From Streptomyces sp. NWU339 (GTDB lineage Bacteria; Actinomycetota; Actinomycetes; Streptomycetales; Streptomycetaceae): DNA of 35,588 bases. The notes beneath the pieces were generated by a model. It saw nothing but the letters and a program-made list of their open reading frames with translations. It was not told where the DNA came from and made no database searches. The stretch's first letter is position 1. Each line of letters starts with the position of its first letter. Shown piece after piece: positions 22,936-31,333 of the stretch. The position numbers and the translations under genes were made by a program. The DNA lies in contig NZ_QFRK01000046.1 of assembly GCF_003143855.1 (NCBI RefSeq), positions 21,203 through 56,790 of the forward strand. The letters run 5' to 3'.

Positions 22936-24570
22936 ATGCGTGAGTCGCGACCCGGTGACAGCGAGGTGGGCCTGGTGGAAGAGATCCGAGCCGGGGGCGA
23001 CACGTACGACGTGGCGGTCATCGGCTACGGGCCCACGGGGGTGACAGCGGCGAACCTGCTGGGCGCGATGGGCTTGAGGACCGTCGTCGTGGACCGCGAC
23101 GCCGAGATCTTCTCGCGCGCCAGGGCCGTCTCCACCGACGAGGAGGTCATGCGGATCTGGCAGCGCGCGGGCCTGGCCGAACGACTCAAGCAGGACATGC
23201 TGACCGAGCGCCCCGTCGACTTCGTCGACGCGCACGGCCGCCCCTTCCTCAGCGCGCACCCCACGCCGCGCGGCCACGGCCATCCACCGCAGATGTTCAT
23301 CTACCAGCCGGCGCTGGAGCAGGTCCTGCGCGGCGGTGTCGACCGCTATCCGAACGTGAAGGTCCTCCTGCGTCACGAGTGTCTGCGCCTGCGCCAGGAC
23401 GCCGACGGGGTGGACCTGACGGTGGTCGGCACGGCCGACGACTCCGTCCACCGGCTGCGCGCTTCCTATGCGATCGCGGCCGACGGCGGCTCCAGCCTCA
23501 TCCGAGCCCAGCTGAACATCGGCTACGAGGGCAAGACGTACGAGGACCGCTGGGTGGTCATCGACACGAAGATGCTCAAGCCCTGGCCGGACCACGACAA
23601 GCTGCGCTTCCACTGCGACCCGGCCCGTCCGGCCGTGGACTGCCCGACCCCGCTCGGCCACCACCGGTGGGAGTTCCCGATCCTGCCCGGCGACGACGAG
23701 GAACAGCTGACCACCGAGGAGGCCGTGTACCGGCTGGTGGCCCGGTACGGCATCTCCCGCGACAGCGTCGAGGTCCTGCGCGCCACCGTCTACAGCCACC
23801 ACGTGCGCTTCGCCACCCGCTTCCGCATGGACCGGGTCTTCCTCGCCGGCGACGCTGCCCACGCCATGCCGCCGTGGATCGGACAGGGCATGGCCGCCGG
23901 CGTGCGCGATGTGGCCAACCTCTGCTGGAAACTCGACGCCGTCCTGCGCGGCGAACTGCCCGAGACGGTGCTCGACAGCTACGAGGCCGAGCGTAAACCG
24001 CACGTCAAGGAGGTCACGAAGCGGGCGGTGTTCGTCGGCCGGATCATCACCGAACGCCGCCTGCCGGTCGCGTGCGTCCGCAACGGCGCTCTGCGCGCCC
24101 TGGATCGCATACCGGGCTTTGGTGACTGGATGCAGGACTCGAACTGGATCCCCGTCGCCCGCTACCACGCCGGCCTGCAGGCCCCTTCCCGCACCAGGGC
24201 GACCGGCCGCCAGGTCCCCCAGCCGTGGGTCACCGGCCCCGACGGCACCCGCGTCCGCCTCGACGACGCGCTCGGCGGCCGATGGCTCCTCCTGCACGCG
24301 CGCACGGCCACGCCCCAGCCCGCCTGGAACCTTCCGGGCGTCCCTTCCCTGACCGCCACACCCGTCGGCTCCCGGCCGGCCGAGGGCACCCTCGTCGACA
24401 GCGACGGCGTCCTGCTGCCCTGGATGACCGAGCACGGCGCGTCCACGCTCGCCCTGCGCCCCGACGCCTACGTCTACGCGGCGGCTCCCGAGGGCGCCCC
24501 GCTCCCGCCGCCGCCCCGCGGCTTCACGCCGTCCACGACCTCCCGCCCGACCGCGTCCACCGCCCGGTGA
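22936..24570 (+). CDS. FAD-dependent aromatic hydroxylase, MhpA-like (3-(3-hydroxyphenyl)propionate hydroxylase type)
   Basis: This 544-residue flavoprotein monooxygenase has the FAD Rossmann motif GYGPTG (residues 30-35), an ADGGSSLIR segment and the GDAAHAMPPWIGQGM motif near residue 313 that binds FAD and NAD(P)H. The long C-terminal thioredoxin-like part places it with MhpA/OhpB-type phenol hydroxylases, which add a hydroxyl ortho to an existing one on phenylpropionate substrates. The start at 22936 is the best in-frame ATG but has no clear ribosome site; GTG 22975 is an alternative. Downstream are only relics of the pathway partners, so the product may no longer be catabolised by enzymes from this locus. 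Confidence 0.83.
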   Translation: MRESRPGDSEVGLVEEIRAGGDTYDVAVIGYGPTGVTAANLLGAMGLRTVVVDRDAEIFSRARAVSTDEEVMRIWQRAGLAERLKQDMLTERPVDFVDAHGRPFLSAHPTPRGHGHPPQMFIYQPALEQVLRGGVDRYPNVKVLLRHECLRLRQDADGVDLTVVGTADDSVHRLRASYAIAADGGSSLIRAQLNIGYEGKTYEDRWVVIDTKMLKPWPDHDKLRFHCDPARPAVDCPTPLGHHRWEFPILPGDDEEQLTTEEAVYRLVARYGISRDSVEVLRATVYSHHVRFATRFRMDRVFLAGDAAHAMPPWIGQGMAAGVRDVANLCWKLDAVLRGELPETVLDSYEAERKPHVKEVTKRAVFVGRIITERRLPVACVRNGALRALDRIPGFGDWMQDSNWIPVARYHAGLQAPSRTRATGRQVPQPWVTGPDGTRVRLDDALGGRWLLLHARTATPQPAWNLPGVPSLTATPVGSRPAEGTLVDSDGVLLPWMTEHGASTLALRPDAYVYAAAPEGAPLPPPPRGFTPSTTSRPTASTAR

Positions 24571-24583
24571 GGACACCGGCATC

Positions 24584-24833
24584 ATGACGACGACACCGAC
24601 CGGCCTGCCGACGATGCAGGAGACGACGTACGACATCGGCGGAAGGAAGATCTTCGCCGCGGAGACCGGCGACGGCCCGCCGGTCCTGCTGCTGCACGGC
24701 GGCGGCCCCGGAGCCTCAGACGTCTCCGACTACGCCCGCAACATCGCGCAGCCGGCCAAGGGAGACCGGGTCGTCGTCCCCGACCTGCCCGGCTACGGAC
24801 GCAGCACCAAGGGCGTCGACGGCACCGACCCCC
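24584..24833 (+). pseudogene. Alpha/beta hydrolase relic (MhpC-like), N-terminal part
   Basis: From ATG 24584 the frame encodes about 83 residues with VLLLHGGGPGASDVSDYARN (the oxyanion-hole HGGGPGAS of meta-cleavage hydrolases) and VVVPDLPGYGRSTK. The homology then stops, before the nucleophile serine. At base 24833 the coding signal shifts by one base into a different family. The gene follows the hydroxylase by 13 bases. Confidence 0.72.
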
Positions 24834-25060
24834 TTCGGATACCTGGCCGACGGCATCACCCCCTCGGGTTTCGAGTGGGAAGTCGGCCGGAACCCCCTCG
24901 TCATCGACGAGACGACCCGGGAACCCACCACCCACCAGGGCAGCAGCATCTGGGGCCATCTTCCCGTCGGCCGGACCATCGTGGACAAGCCCGCCCGGTT
25001 CCGTGCCGGCGCCCGCTCCCTGACCCACCCGGAGAACACGGTGCCCGCACTCAGCGGTAC
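24834..25060 (+). pseudogene. Extradiol dioxygenase (VOC type) relic, C-terminal part
   Basis: In the frame beginning at 24834, FGYLADGITPSGFEWEVGRN and then QGSSIWGHLP match the C-terminal strand of type I extradiol ring-cleavage dioxygenases, where TPSGFxxExG carries the Fe-ligand Glu and SIWGH is conserved. The N-terminal two thirds are absent. It is joined one base out of frame to the hydrolase relic, so a deletion removed the sequence between them. Confidence 0.6.
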
Positions 25061-25136
25061 CGGCATCGCTGACGACCGACGGACCGTATGCCGCCGTACG
25101 AACCGCACGCATCACTCCCTCCCGGAGGTACCCCGC

Positions 25137-25370
25137 ATGTCTCCTCCGCACTGCCGCACCACCGCGCCGAGTGGGCCCGGGGGAGCGCCCCCGAGTCCTT
25201 CGACGCCGTGACGAAGGCGACCGCCGTCCTGGACGAGGCCGCCCGCACGGGAGTGCCCTGTCCGCCGGTGCGTTCACTCCTGCCCGAGCGCGACGTCGAG
25301 GCCGCCTACGCGGTGCAACGGTTGTACGTGAAGTGCCGGGCAATCCGCCGCCCGGCCCCCGGAGGCCGAT
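25137..25370 (+). pseudogene. 2-keto-4-pentenoate hydratase (MhpD-like) relic, N-terminal part
   Basis: After a strong ribosome site CCCGGAGG and ATG 25137, the homologous frame (one base shifted from that ATG) reads AVTKATAVLDEAARTGVPCP, then PVRSLLPERDVEAAYAVQRL. This is the N-terminus of MhpD-type hydratases. The match ends at about base 25345 and a stop follows. A frameshift plus truncation makes it non-functional. Confidence 0.65.
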
Positions 25371-25389
25371 GGCCTCTCGGCCCCCTCCC

Positions 25390-25409
25390 GAAGTCCCGGA
25401 GAAGTCCCA
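25390..25409 (+). repeat. 20-bp direct repeat, left copy
   Basis: GAAGTCCCGGAGAAGTCCCA here and GAAGTCCCAGAGAAGTCCCA at 25608-25627 match at 19 of 20 bases. They bracket a 198-base segment holding a long hairpin. This might be the scar of a mobile element or recombination site. Confidence 0.6.
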
Positions 25410-25413
25410 CAGG

Positions 25414-25472
25414 CGCCGCCGGATTCCCCTCCTGGCTCGCATAAATGCGAGCCAGGAGGGAATCCGGCGGCG
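25414..25472. repeat. Long near-perfect inverted repeat
   Basis: The arms 25414-25442 and 25445-25472 are complementary over 28 bases with a single one-base bulge (CGCCGCCGGATTCCC is in the left arm) and a two-base centre. It is far longer than needed for a terminator and lies between relics, not after an intact gene, so a transposable-element end or a MITE-like unit is possible. Confidence 0.75.
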
Positions 25473-25607
25473 TTGTTGCTGAAGGCTTTCAGATGTCCCG
25501 GAAGGGACTAGGTGGCGCCGTGACCTGCGGCGATGGCCGGTTGCGGTCTGCTGACCCGCAGGAATGGCCTTTCGGCTGTTTCACATTCGTGCCCGTTGAT
25601 ACAGCTG

Positions 25608-25627
25608 GAAGTCCCAGAGAAGTCCCA
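25608..25627 (+). repeat. 20-bp direct repeat, right copy
   Basis: This matches the repeat at 25390-25409 at 19 of 20 bases; each unit itself contains two GAAGTCCC/GAGAAGTCCCA half copies. The 198 bases between show no gene. Confidence 0.6.
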
Positions 25628-25751
25628 GGAGACTCCCACCGCCTGCGGTCACTCTTTCGGCTCTGTGTAGCGTGTGGGAACCGGGTGAATGGTGCTTGGC
25701 GTATGCCTTGAGCCACCGAGGGGTCATGCCCCCTGTCGTGGTGCAGCTGAT

Positions 25752-26101
25752 CAGGTGTCGGGCTCGTTCGGGGTGGTGGGCGGTACGCCGGTGCAGAGGC
25801 TGTCCATGCTTCCCTCGGACAGGTGGCGGCTGGGAAGGCGATCCACTCGTCGTGAAGTTCGGCCAGGACCGCGGTGGCCGTCGGCGTTGACGCCGACCGC
25901 GATCAGGGCGTGGACGTTGATGATCCGGCCGCCTTCGCGGACCTTCTGGGTGAGTGCGTCCACCCGGACGAACGCATCCGGCCCGGCGTCCAGGAGCCGG
26001 TTGCGGAAGGCCGCGACCTGCTCGTCCAGGTGCCGGGCCATCGCGCTGACCCGGGGGTTTCGAAAACTGGGTGACGTCGAGGGAGAGAGTGGTCGGCATC
26101 G
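25752..26101 (-). pseudogene. IS256-family transposase relic
   Basis: Pieces of one transposase are readable on the minus strand in different frames. PTTLSLDVTQFSK (from about 26100) is followed one frame over by RVSAMARHLDEQVAAFRNRL, DAFVRVDALTQKVREGGRII and VHALIAVGVNADGHR, the catalytic-Asp region of IS256 mutator-type enzymes. After an internal deletion, VLAELHDEWIAF and RHLSEGSMDSL represent the C-terminus. At least two frameshifts and the loss of the DDE centre make it dead. Confidence 0.7.
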
Positions 26102-26145
26102 CTGTGCAGGCAGGATCGCGTCGCCGTCCGTGATCCGACCCGCCG

Positions 26146-27450
26146 TCAGCGCATGCTGCGGTTCCGGGTCTCCGGGAGGGTGACGATGGCCGCGGACGAG
26201 ATCAGCAGCAGTACGGCCGTATAGCCGGTGAAGTACGCGCCGCCGAGCTCGGCCCCCATCCAGGTCTGCAGATACGGGGCCGTGCCCCCGAACGCGGCGA
26301 CGCACAACGCGTACGGAACGGCGACGCCGATCGTGCGGATCCGGGTCGGGAAGAGCTCGGCGTACACGGCCGGGACGATCGCGGCGCCGGCCGCGATGAA
26401 GATCATCGCGATGGCCATGGCGAGGCCGAGCTGCCAGGGCTCGCGCCCGATGAGGGAGTTCAGCGGGAAGATGACCGCGACCGTGCCGAGGCTGCAGACG
26501 AGCAGTACGGGCTTGCGGCCGATGCGGTCGGACAGCGCGCCCCACAGCGGCAGGGCCACCAGGAAGACGACGTTGGCGGCGAGCCCGGCCCACAGGGCAC
26601 CCGCCGGGTCGAGGCCGTGGGAGCTGATGGCGTACTGCGGTGCGGAGACCGCCCAGGCGTAGTAGGCGACGGTGAGCCCGACGGTCATGCCGACGACCTG
26701 TAGGGCCTGCTTGCGGTGCTCGGCGAGCGTCCGCCACATCGACGGCCGGTCCCGGTCGCCGCCGTCCTTACCGGACTCCTCCTCGAAGGCCTCGGTCTCG
26801 GGCATCCGACGTCGCATGGCCAGGGCGTACAGGCCGAAGAGTCCGCCGAGCACGAACGGCACGCGCCAGCCCCACGCCCCCATCTGGCTGGAGCTGAGCA
26901 CGGTTGCCATGACGGCGCCGAGCGCGGTGCCGGCCATGATGCCCACGGTGCCGGAGACGTAGATCAGGCTGGCCCACAGCCCGCGGTGGCGGTCCGGGGC
27001 GGCCTCGGCGATGTAGGTCTGCGCCGAGGGCAGTTCACCGCCGTGTGCCAGACCCTGCACGAGCCGGGCGAGAAGCAGCAGCAGCGACGCGAGGGCGCCC
27101 ACCGCGCCGTAGGTCGGTGCGAGGCCGATGAGCAGGCTGCCCGCGGCCGCGCCGCCGACGGACAGGCTCATCGCGAAGCGGCGGCCCTTGCGGTCGGCGA
27201 TCCAGCCGAAGACGAAGCCGCCGACGGGGCGGGCGGCGAAGCCCACGGCGAAGACGGCGAGGGTGGACAGCACGGCGGACAGCTGGTCGGAGCTGCTGAA
27301 GAACTGCGCCGCGAGATACGGCGCGAAGATCGCGTAGATGTTCCAGTCGAACCATTCGAGGGCGTTGCCGAGGCCCGTGCCGGTGAGGGTCTTCAGCCGG
27401 CCGGCGCGGGTCTTCGCCTCTTGCGCCTGAGGTGTGACGGTGTCGGTCAT
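26146..27450 (-). CDS. MFS transporter, metabolite:H+ symporter (MHS) type
   Basis: This 434-residue protein starts at ATG 27450, behind AAAGGGAGCCGCAC. It has about 12 membrane helices, the MFS loop motif GWIADRKGRR between TM2 and TM3 and again GALSDRIGRKPV between TM8 and TM9. The N-terminal GNALEWFDWNIYAIFAPYLA is typical of the MHS subfamily that imports carboxylates such as shikimate, citrate or alpha-ketoglutarate. It ends in NRSMR. It follows an M20 amidohydrolase gene by 25 bases on the same strand, so it may import that enzyme's N-acyl substrate. Confidence 0.88.
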   Translation of the reverse strand: MTDTVTPQAQEAKTRAGRLKTLTGTGLGNALEWFDWNIYAIFAPYLAAQFFSSSDQLSAVLSTLAVFAVGFAARPVGGFVFGWIADRKGRRFAMSLSVGGAAAGSLLIGLAPTYGAVGALASLLLLLARLVQGLAHGGELPSAQTYIAEAAPDRHRGLWASLIYVSGTVGIMAGTALGAVMATVLSSSQMGAWGWRVPFVLGGLFGLYALAMRRRMPETEAFEEESGKDGGDRDRPSMWRTLAEHRKQALQVVGMTVGLTVAYYAWAVSAPQYAISSHGLDPAGALWAGLAANVVFLVALPLWGALSDRIGRKPVLLVCSLGTVAVIFPLNSLIGREPWQLGLAMAIAMIFIAAGAAIVPAVYAELFPTRIRTIGVAVPYALCVAAFGGTAPYLQTWMGAELGGAYFTGYTAVLLLISSAAIVTLPETRNRSMR

Positions 27451-27475
27451 GTGCGGCTCCCTTTCGGCGGAGCGG

Positions 27476-28720
27476 TCAGCGGTGGTGCGACGGGGCCGTG
27501 CGGGGGAACTCCCCGAGCCGGCGCAGCGCCAGCTCGGCGTAGAGGGCGGCGCCGTCGGGGAGTACGGCGTCGTCGTACCGGGCGTACGGGGAGTGGTTGA
27601 ACGGTGCGCGGGCCGGGTCGGCGCCGACGGGGACGGCGCCGAGGCCGACGAAGGCTCCGGGCACCGCGCCGAGGATGCGGGAGAAGTCCTCGGAGCCGCC
27701 GAGCGGATGCTCCAGGGTGCGGTAGCGGTCCTCGCCGAAGACCTCGCCGACGGTGCGGGCGACATGCGCGGTCTCGTCGGCGTCGGTGGTGGTGAGGGGA
27801 TACTCCCCCGCGTACTCCACGTCCACTTCCACGCCGTGGGCGGCGGCGATGCCGCGCAGCACGCGCGGCGCGGCCTCCATGACCCGTTCGCGGGAGGCCG
27901 CCGAGAAGGTGCGCACGGTCGCCTCGAACGCGGCCGTCTCGGGGATGACGTTGCGCCGAGTGCCCGCGTGCAGGGAGCCGACGGTCACCACGACCGGGTC
28001 GAAGATGTCGAATTCGCGGGTCACCATCGTCTGCAGCCCCGTCACCATGGCGCTGACGGCCGGCACCGGGTCGGCGGCCAGGTGCGGTGTCGAGCCGTGG
28101 CCGCCGGCGCCGCGCACCGTGACGTGGAGGGCGTCCGAGGCCGACATGATCGTGCCGGGCCGGGAGACGAACCGCCCCCGCGGCACCAGACCGGAGAAGA
28201 CGTGCAGGGCATACGCGGCGTCGACGGGCCGGCCGGCCGCCTCGAGGACCCCCTCGTCCAGCATGACGCCGGCTCCGTCCCAGCCCTCCTCGCCCGGCTG
28301 GAACATCAGCACGACGTCGCCGCGGAGCCTGTCGCGGTGCCGGGACAGCAGCCGGGCGGCGCCGACGAGCATCGCGGTGTGCAGATCATGACCGCAGGCG
28401 TGCATGGCACCCGCGGTCCGCGACGCGTACGGCACGTCGGCGGCCTCCTGCACGGGCAGCGCGTCCATGTCGCCGCGCAGCAGCACCACGGGCGGCTCAC
28501 CGGGACCGTCGGGGGCCGCGGCGGTGCCCCGCAGGACCGCGGTGACCGAGGTCGTGCGCTTGCCGGTGCTGATCTCCAGCGGCAGGCCGTCCAGCGCGGC
28601 GAGCACCTTCTCCTGGGTGCGGGGCAGCTCCAGGCCGATCTCGGGATCGGCGTGCAGGGCGTGCCGCAGCTCGGTGAGTTCGCCGGCCATCGCCTGAGCA
28701 TCTTCGAGTACCACGGTCAC
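27476..28720 (-). CDS. M20-family amidohydrolase (hippurate/N-acyl amino acid hydrolase type)
   Basis: This 414-residue metallopeptidase-like protein starts at GTG 28720 with GGAGGTG upstream. Metal-site motifs of the M20D family are in order: MHACGHDLHTAMLVGAA (Cys and His), FQPGEEGWDGAGVMLDEG (Glu pair), then LHVFSG, HGSTPHLAADP in the dimerisation domain, and GGSEDFSRIL near the C-terminus. Such enzymes cleave N-acyl amino acids, indole conjugates or hippurate; an aromatic acyl substrate would fit the catechol genes downstream, but this is inferred. It is divergent from an Lrp-type regulator and followed by the symporter. Confidence 0.88.
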   Translation of the reverse strand: MTVVLEDAQAMAGELTELRHALHADPEIGLELPRTQEKVLAALDGLPLEISTGKRTTSVTAVLRGTAAAPDGPGEPPVVLLRGDMDALPVQEAADVPYASRTAGAMHACGHDLHTAMLVGAARLLSRHRDRLRGDVVLMFQPGEEGWDGAGVMLDEGVLEAAGRPVDAAYALHVFSGLVPRGRFVSRPGTIMSASDALHVTVRGAGGHGSTPHLAADPVPAVSAMVTGLQTMVTREFDIFDPVVVTVGSLHAGTRRNVIPETAAFEATVRTFSAASRERVMEAAPRVLRGIAAAHGVEVDVEYAGEYPLTTTDADETAHVARTVGEVFGEDRYRTLEHPLGGSEDFSRILGAVPGAFVGLGAVPVGADPARAPFNHSPYARYDDAVLPDGAALYAELALRRLGEFPRTAPSHHR

Positions 28721-28761
28721 CTCGACGGCACCTCCGGGTGTGGTTCAGGTCATACCGCTGA

Positions 28762-28779
28762 CAGGTGGTTGACAGTGTG
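28762..28779. promoter_or_regulatory. Tandem TGACAG motif in the divergent promoter region
   Basis: CTGACAGGTGGTTGACAGTG contains two TGACAG hexamers 12 bases apart, and its second half includes a consensus-like TTGACA. It lies between the amidohydrolase and Lrp-family genes and may serve as a -35 element and/or regulator site. Confidence 0.35.
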
Positions 28780-28849
28780 GGGATTGTGATTGCCTGCACG
28801 CCGTGCATCGGCCGATTCGTGCACCAGAACGGCTCAGAAGGTGGTTTCT

Positions 28850-29860
28850 GTGACGGACACCCTCGTCGAGGAGGACCTGGCGCTCATCAACGCCCTGCAG
28901 GTCGCGCCACGCGTCAGCTGGGCGGAGGCCGCGCGCGTGCTCGGCTCGAAGCCGGCCACGCTCGCCGCGCGCTGGCGGCGGCTGCGGGAGGAGGGGCTGG
29001 CCTGGGTGACCGCGCATCCGGCCGGAACCCGGGACGTGGTGACCTCGTTCGTCGAGGTGGACTGCGCCCCGGGCGCGCGCGCAGACGTCGTACGAGCCCT
29101 GTGCCGGGACGCACGCGCCGTCACCGTCGAGGAATCCGCCCGCGGCCGCGATCTGCTGCTGACCGTCATGACGCCGGACCTGCCGGCACTGACGGCGTTC
29201 GTGCTGGACGACCTGCCGAAGGTGCGCGGCGTACAGGGCTACCGCACCTACCTGGGCAAGGACGTCCATCGGCAAGGCAGCGACTGGCGGCTGGGCGCGC
29301 TCGATCGCAAGCAGGTCGCCGCGCTGGAGTCGGCGGCCCGCCGCGACCGCCCCGAGCAGCGCGTGGAGCCCCCGTCCGGAGCCTGGCCGCTCATCGAGGC
29401 GCTCGCGGTGGACGGACGGCGCACCGCGGCCGATCTGGCCCGCATCACGGGACGCAATCCGGCGACCGTGCGCAGGCAGTTGGCACGGCTGCTCGCCTCA
29501 CAGGTGCTGGCCTTCCGCTGCGAGGTGGCACAGGTCCAGTCGCACTGGCCGATCGCATGCACCTGGCTGGCACGCGTGCCAGCCCTCGAGCACGAGCGCA
29601 CGGTGGCGGCACTGCGGACGCTGCCGGAGCTGCGGGTGTGCGTCTCCACGACCGGGGACACCAACATGATGTTCACGGTGTGGACACGCTCCCTGACCGA
29701 GGTGCTGCGCATCGAGCGGCTGCTGGGCGACCGGATGCCCTGGCTCAACCTCGTCGAGAGCGCGGTGACGCTGCGCATGGCCAAGCGGATGGGCTGGCTG
29801 CTGGACGCGGACGGGCGCAGCACGGGTGAGGTCGTGGCGCCAAGTGCTCTGAAACCGTAG
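28850..29860 (+). CDS. Lrp/AsnC-family transcriptional regulator, duplicated type
   Basis: This 336-residue protein starts at GTG 28850 behind AGAAGGTGG. It is a tandem duplication: a helix-turn-helix at about residues 8-52 (LALINALQVAPRVSWAEAAR, LAARWRRLREEGL), an AsnC-type ligand domain at about 60-150, a second helix-turn-helix at about 180-228 (DGRRTAADLARITGRNPATV), and a second ligand domain to the end. Double-length AsnC regulators are common in Streptomyces. It is divergent from the M20 amidohydrolase-symporter operon, which it probably controls, perhaps in response to an amino acid or its conjugate. Confidence 0.9.
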   Translation: MTDTLVEEDLALINALQVAPRVSWAEAARVLGSKPATLAARWRRLREEGLAWVTAHPAGTRDVVTSFVEVDCAPGARADVVRALCRDARAVTVEESARGRDLLLTVMTPDLPALTAFVLDDLPKVRGVQGYRTYLGKDVHRQGSDWRLGALDRKQVAALESAARRDRPEQRVEPPSGAWPLIEALAVDGRRTAADLARITGRNPATVRRQLARLLASQVLAFRCEVAQVQSHWPIACTWLARVPALEHERTVAALRTLPELRVCVSTTGDTNMMFTVWTRSLTEVLRIERLLGDRMPWLNLVESAVTLRMAKRMGWLLDADGRSTGEVVAPSALKP

Positions 29861-29907
29861 CGATGTGTCGGTGGGCGGGTACGCCGTGGTAGCAGGCGTA
29901 GACGCAA

Positions 29908-30111
29908 TTACCGGCTGAGGTCACGTCGTGCGGGCCGGTCGGCCGCCGCCACCTGGAAGGTCGCCGGCAGCCACTGCTCGGCGCGGCGTGCTGCTCGCAG
30001 CAGCCGTTCCCCGACGTCGCATGCGACCCGCGCGATGAGCGGGACGGGCAAGGGAGAGCCGTTGCCGACGAGGCAGGCGTTGCCGAGGACGCCCTCCGGA
30101 CGGCGGGTCAC
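29908..30111 (-). CDS. Small hypothetical protein coupled to pcaD
   Basis: This 67-residue frame begins at GTG 30111 and overlaps the pcaD stop by GTGA, the arrangement of a translationally coupled gene. The sequence (GVLGNACLVGNGSPLPVPLI, then VGERLLRAARRAEQWLPATF) has protein-like character but no recognised family. It may be a relic of a longer gene that was last in the catechol operon. Confidence 0.4.
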   Translation of the reverse strand: MTRRPEGVLGNACLVGNGSPLPVPLIARVACDVGERLLRAARRAEQWLPATFQVAAADRPARRDLSR

Positions 30112-30905
30112 CGGAGTGCGTGGCGGACCTCGGGCAGATGGGTGGTGAGCGCGGTCTGCAGGGGCCGCGGCTGTTCCACGGCGAGATGACCGCAGGCGAT
30201 GACCTTCAGTACGGCGTTCGGGATACCCTCGGCCAGTTCCTGGGCGTGCTCCACCGGGGTGGCCGCGTCGTGGGCGCCCCCGACGACGAGTGTGGGGGCG
30301 GTGATCCCGGCCAGGTCGGATCGCAGATCGTACGCGGCGAGGGCGTCGCAGCAGGCGGCGTAGCCGACCGGGTCGGCCTCGGCGAGAGCGCCGAGCAGCC
30401 TGCGGCCGAAGGGAGAGTCGGCGAAGGACGCGTCGGCGAACCAGCGCCCCGGGCTGGTCTCCCGCAGGGGAGCGGTGCCCTTGAGCCGTACCAGGTCGGC
30501 ACGCTCGTACCAGGGTTCTGCCGGCCCGAAGTGCGCGGAGGAGCAGATCAGGGCCAGGGACGCCACACGCTCGGGGCGGTGGGCCGCGAGGTGGGCCCCG
30601 ACGGCTCCGCCCAGCGAGATGCCCGCGTAGTGGAAGCGGTCCCAGCCGTGGTGGTCGGCGAGATCGAGAACGAGCGACACGAGGTCCTCGACCGTTGTAC
30701 GGCCGGGCTGGGCATCGCGCAGCAGATCGGCCCTGGAGCCGCCGTGTCCGGGCAGGTCGAAGCGCAGCACCCGGAAACGGCGGCTCAAGGAGGACAACTG
30801 AGGTTCCCAGACCGCCTTGGAGGTGCCGAGGGACGGGCCGAGGACCAGTGGTGGTGCGTCGGCCGGGCCGACTACGTGGTGATGCAATAGGGAAGGGGCG
30901 GACAC
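30108..30905 (-). CDS. pcaD: 3-oxoadipate enol-lactonase
   Basis: This 265-residue alpha/beta hydrolase starts at GTG 30905, behind AGGAGCCGCC. It has the nucleophile elbow GISLGG, an acid residue in VVGGAHDAATPVEHAQEL and the catalytic His in ACGHLAVEQP. LVLGPSLGTSKAVWEPQ near the N-terminus is the hallmark of beta-ketoadipate enol-lactone hydrolases. It opens the enol-lactone produced by CatC to beta-ketoadipate. It follows the truncated CoA-transferase gene by 23 bases in the cat operon. The open frame continues upstream to 31346 but that part is not coding. Confidence 0.88.
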   Translation of the reverse strand: MSAPSLLHHHVVGPADAPPLVLGPSLGTSKAVWEPQLSSLSRRFRVLRFDLPGHGGSRADLLRDAQPGRTTVEDLVSLVLDLADHHGWDRFHYAGISLGGAVGAHLAAHRPERVASLALICSSAHFGPAEPWYERADLVRLKGTAPLRETSPGRWFADASFADSPFGRRLLGALAEADPVGYAACCDALAAYDLRSDLAGITAPTLVVGGAHDAATPVEHAQELAEGIPNAVLKVIACGHLAVEQPRPLQTALTTHLPEVRHALR

Positions 30906-30928
30906 GGCGGCTCCTGTGGGTGTATCCC

Positions 30929-31333
30929 TCAGCGTTCGAGGAGGAGGGCGAGGCCTTGGCTCACGCCGGTCGGGGTACAGAAGGCGGGGATGCCGGCGCC
31001 GCCGGCGCGCAGCCGCTCGGTCAGCGTGCCCTGGGGGATCAGCTCCACCTCCAGCTCGCCGGCCAGGTACTGCCGGGGGAACTCCCTGTTCGCGCCGGTG
31101 TAGGAGCCGGTCACCCGCGCGATCCGTCCGGCCGCGAGCAGCACCGCCAGGCCGGACTCCCTCGCACCGCAGTTGTCGGAGACCACCGACAGCCTGCCCA
31201 CCCCGCGCTCGTACAGCGCCCGGATCAGCACGTTCGGCACACCGCTGAGCCCGAAACCGCCCACTGCCGGCGACGCGCCCTCCGGCACGTCGGCCACCGC
31301 CTCCAGGGCGGTGGCCACTACCTTGCTCCTCAC
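30929..31333 (-). pseudogene. pcaI: Truncated 3-oxoadipate CoA-transferase subunit A
   Basis: From GTG 31333 the translation follows the alpha subunit of 3-oxoacid CoA-transferases: VGGFGLSGVPNVLIRALYER, VTGSYTGANREFPRQYLAGE, ELEVELIPQGTLTERLRAGG and IPAFCTPTG. It is cut at residue 134 of the usual 230-270. The beta subunit (pcaJ) is absent. The start overlaps the catC stop by GTGA, so it belongs to the operon. The typical SNNCG is SDNCG here. It is most likely non-functional because the CoA-binding C-terminal half is lost. Confidence 0.8.

Noticed and set aside
22933..24636. 567-codon open frame on the minus strand
   Set aside because: It is antisense to the MhpA-like hydroxylase and low in complexity.
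25414..25472. Long hairpin as an ordinary terminator
   Set aside because: It follows only a truncated hydratase relic and is much longer than the terminators elsewhere in the window, so it was reported as an inverted repeat instead.
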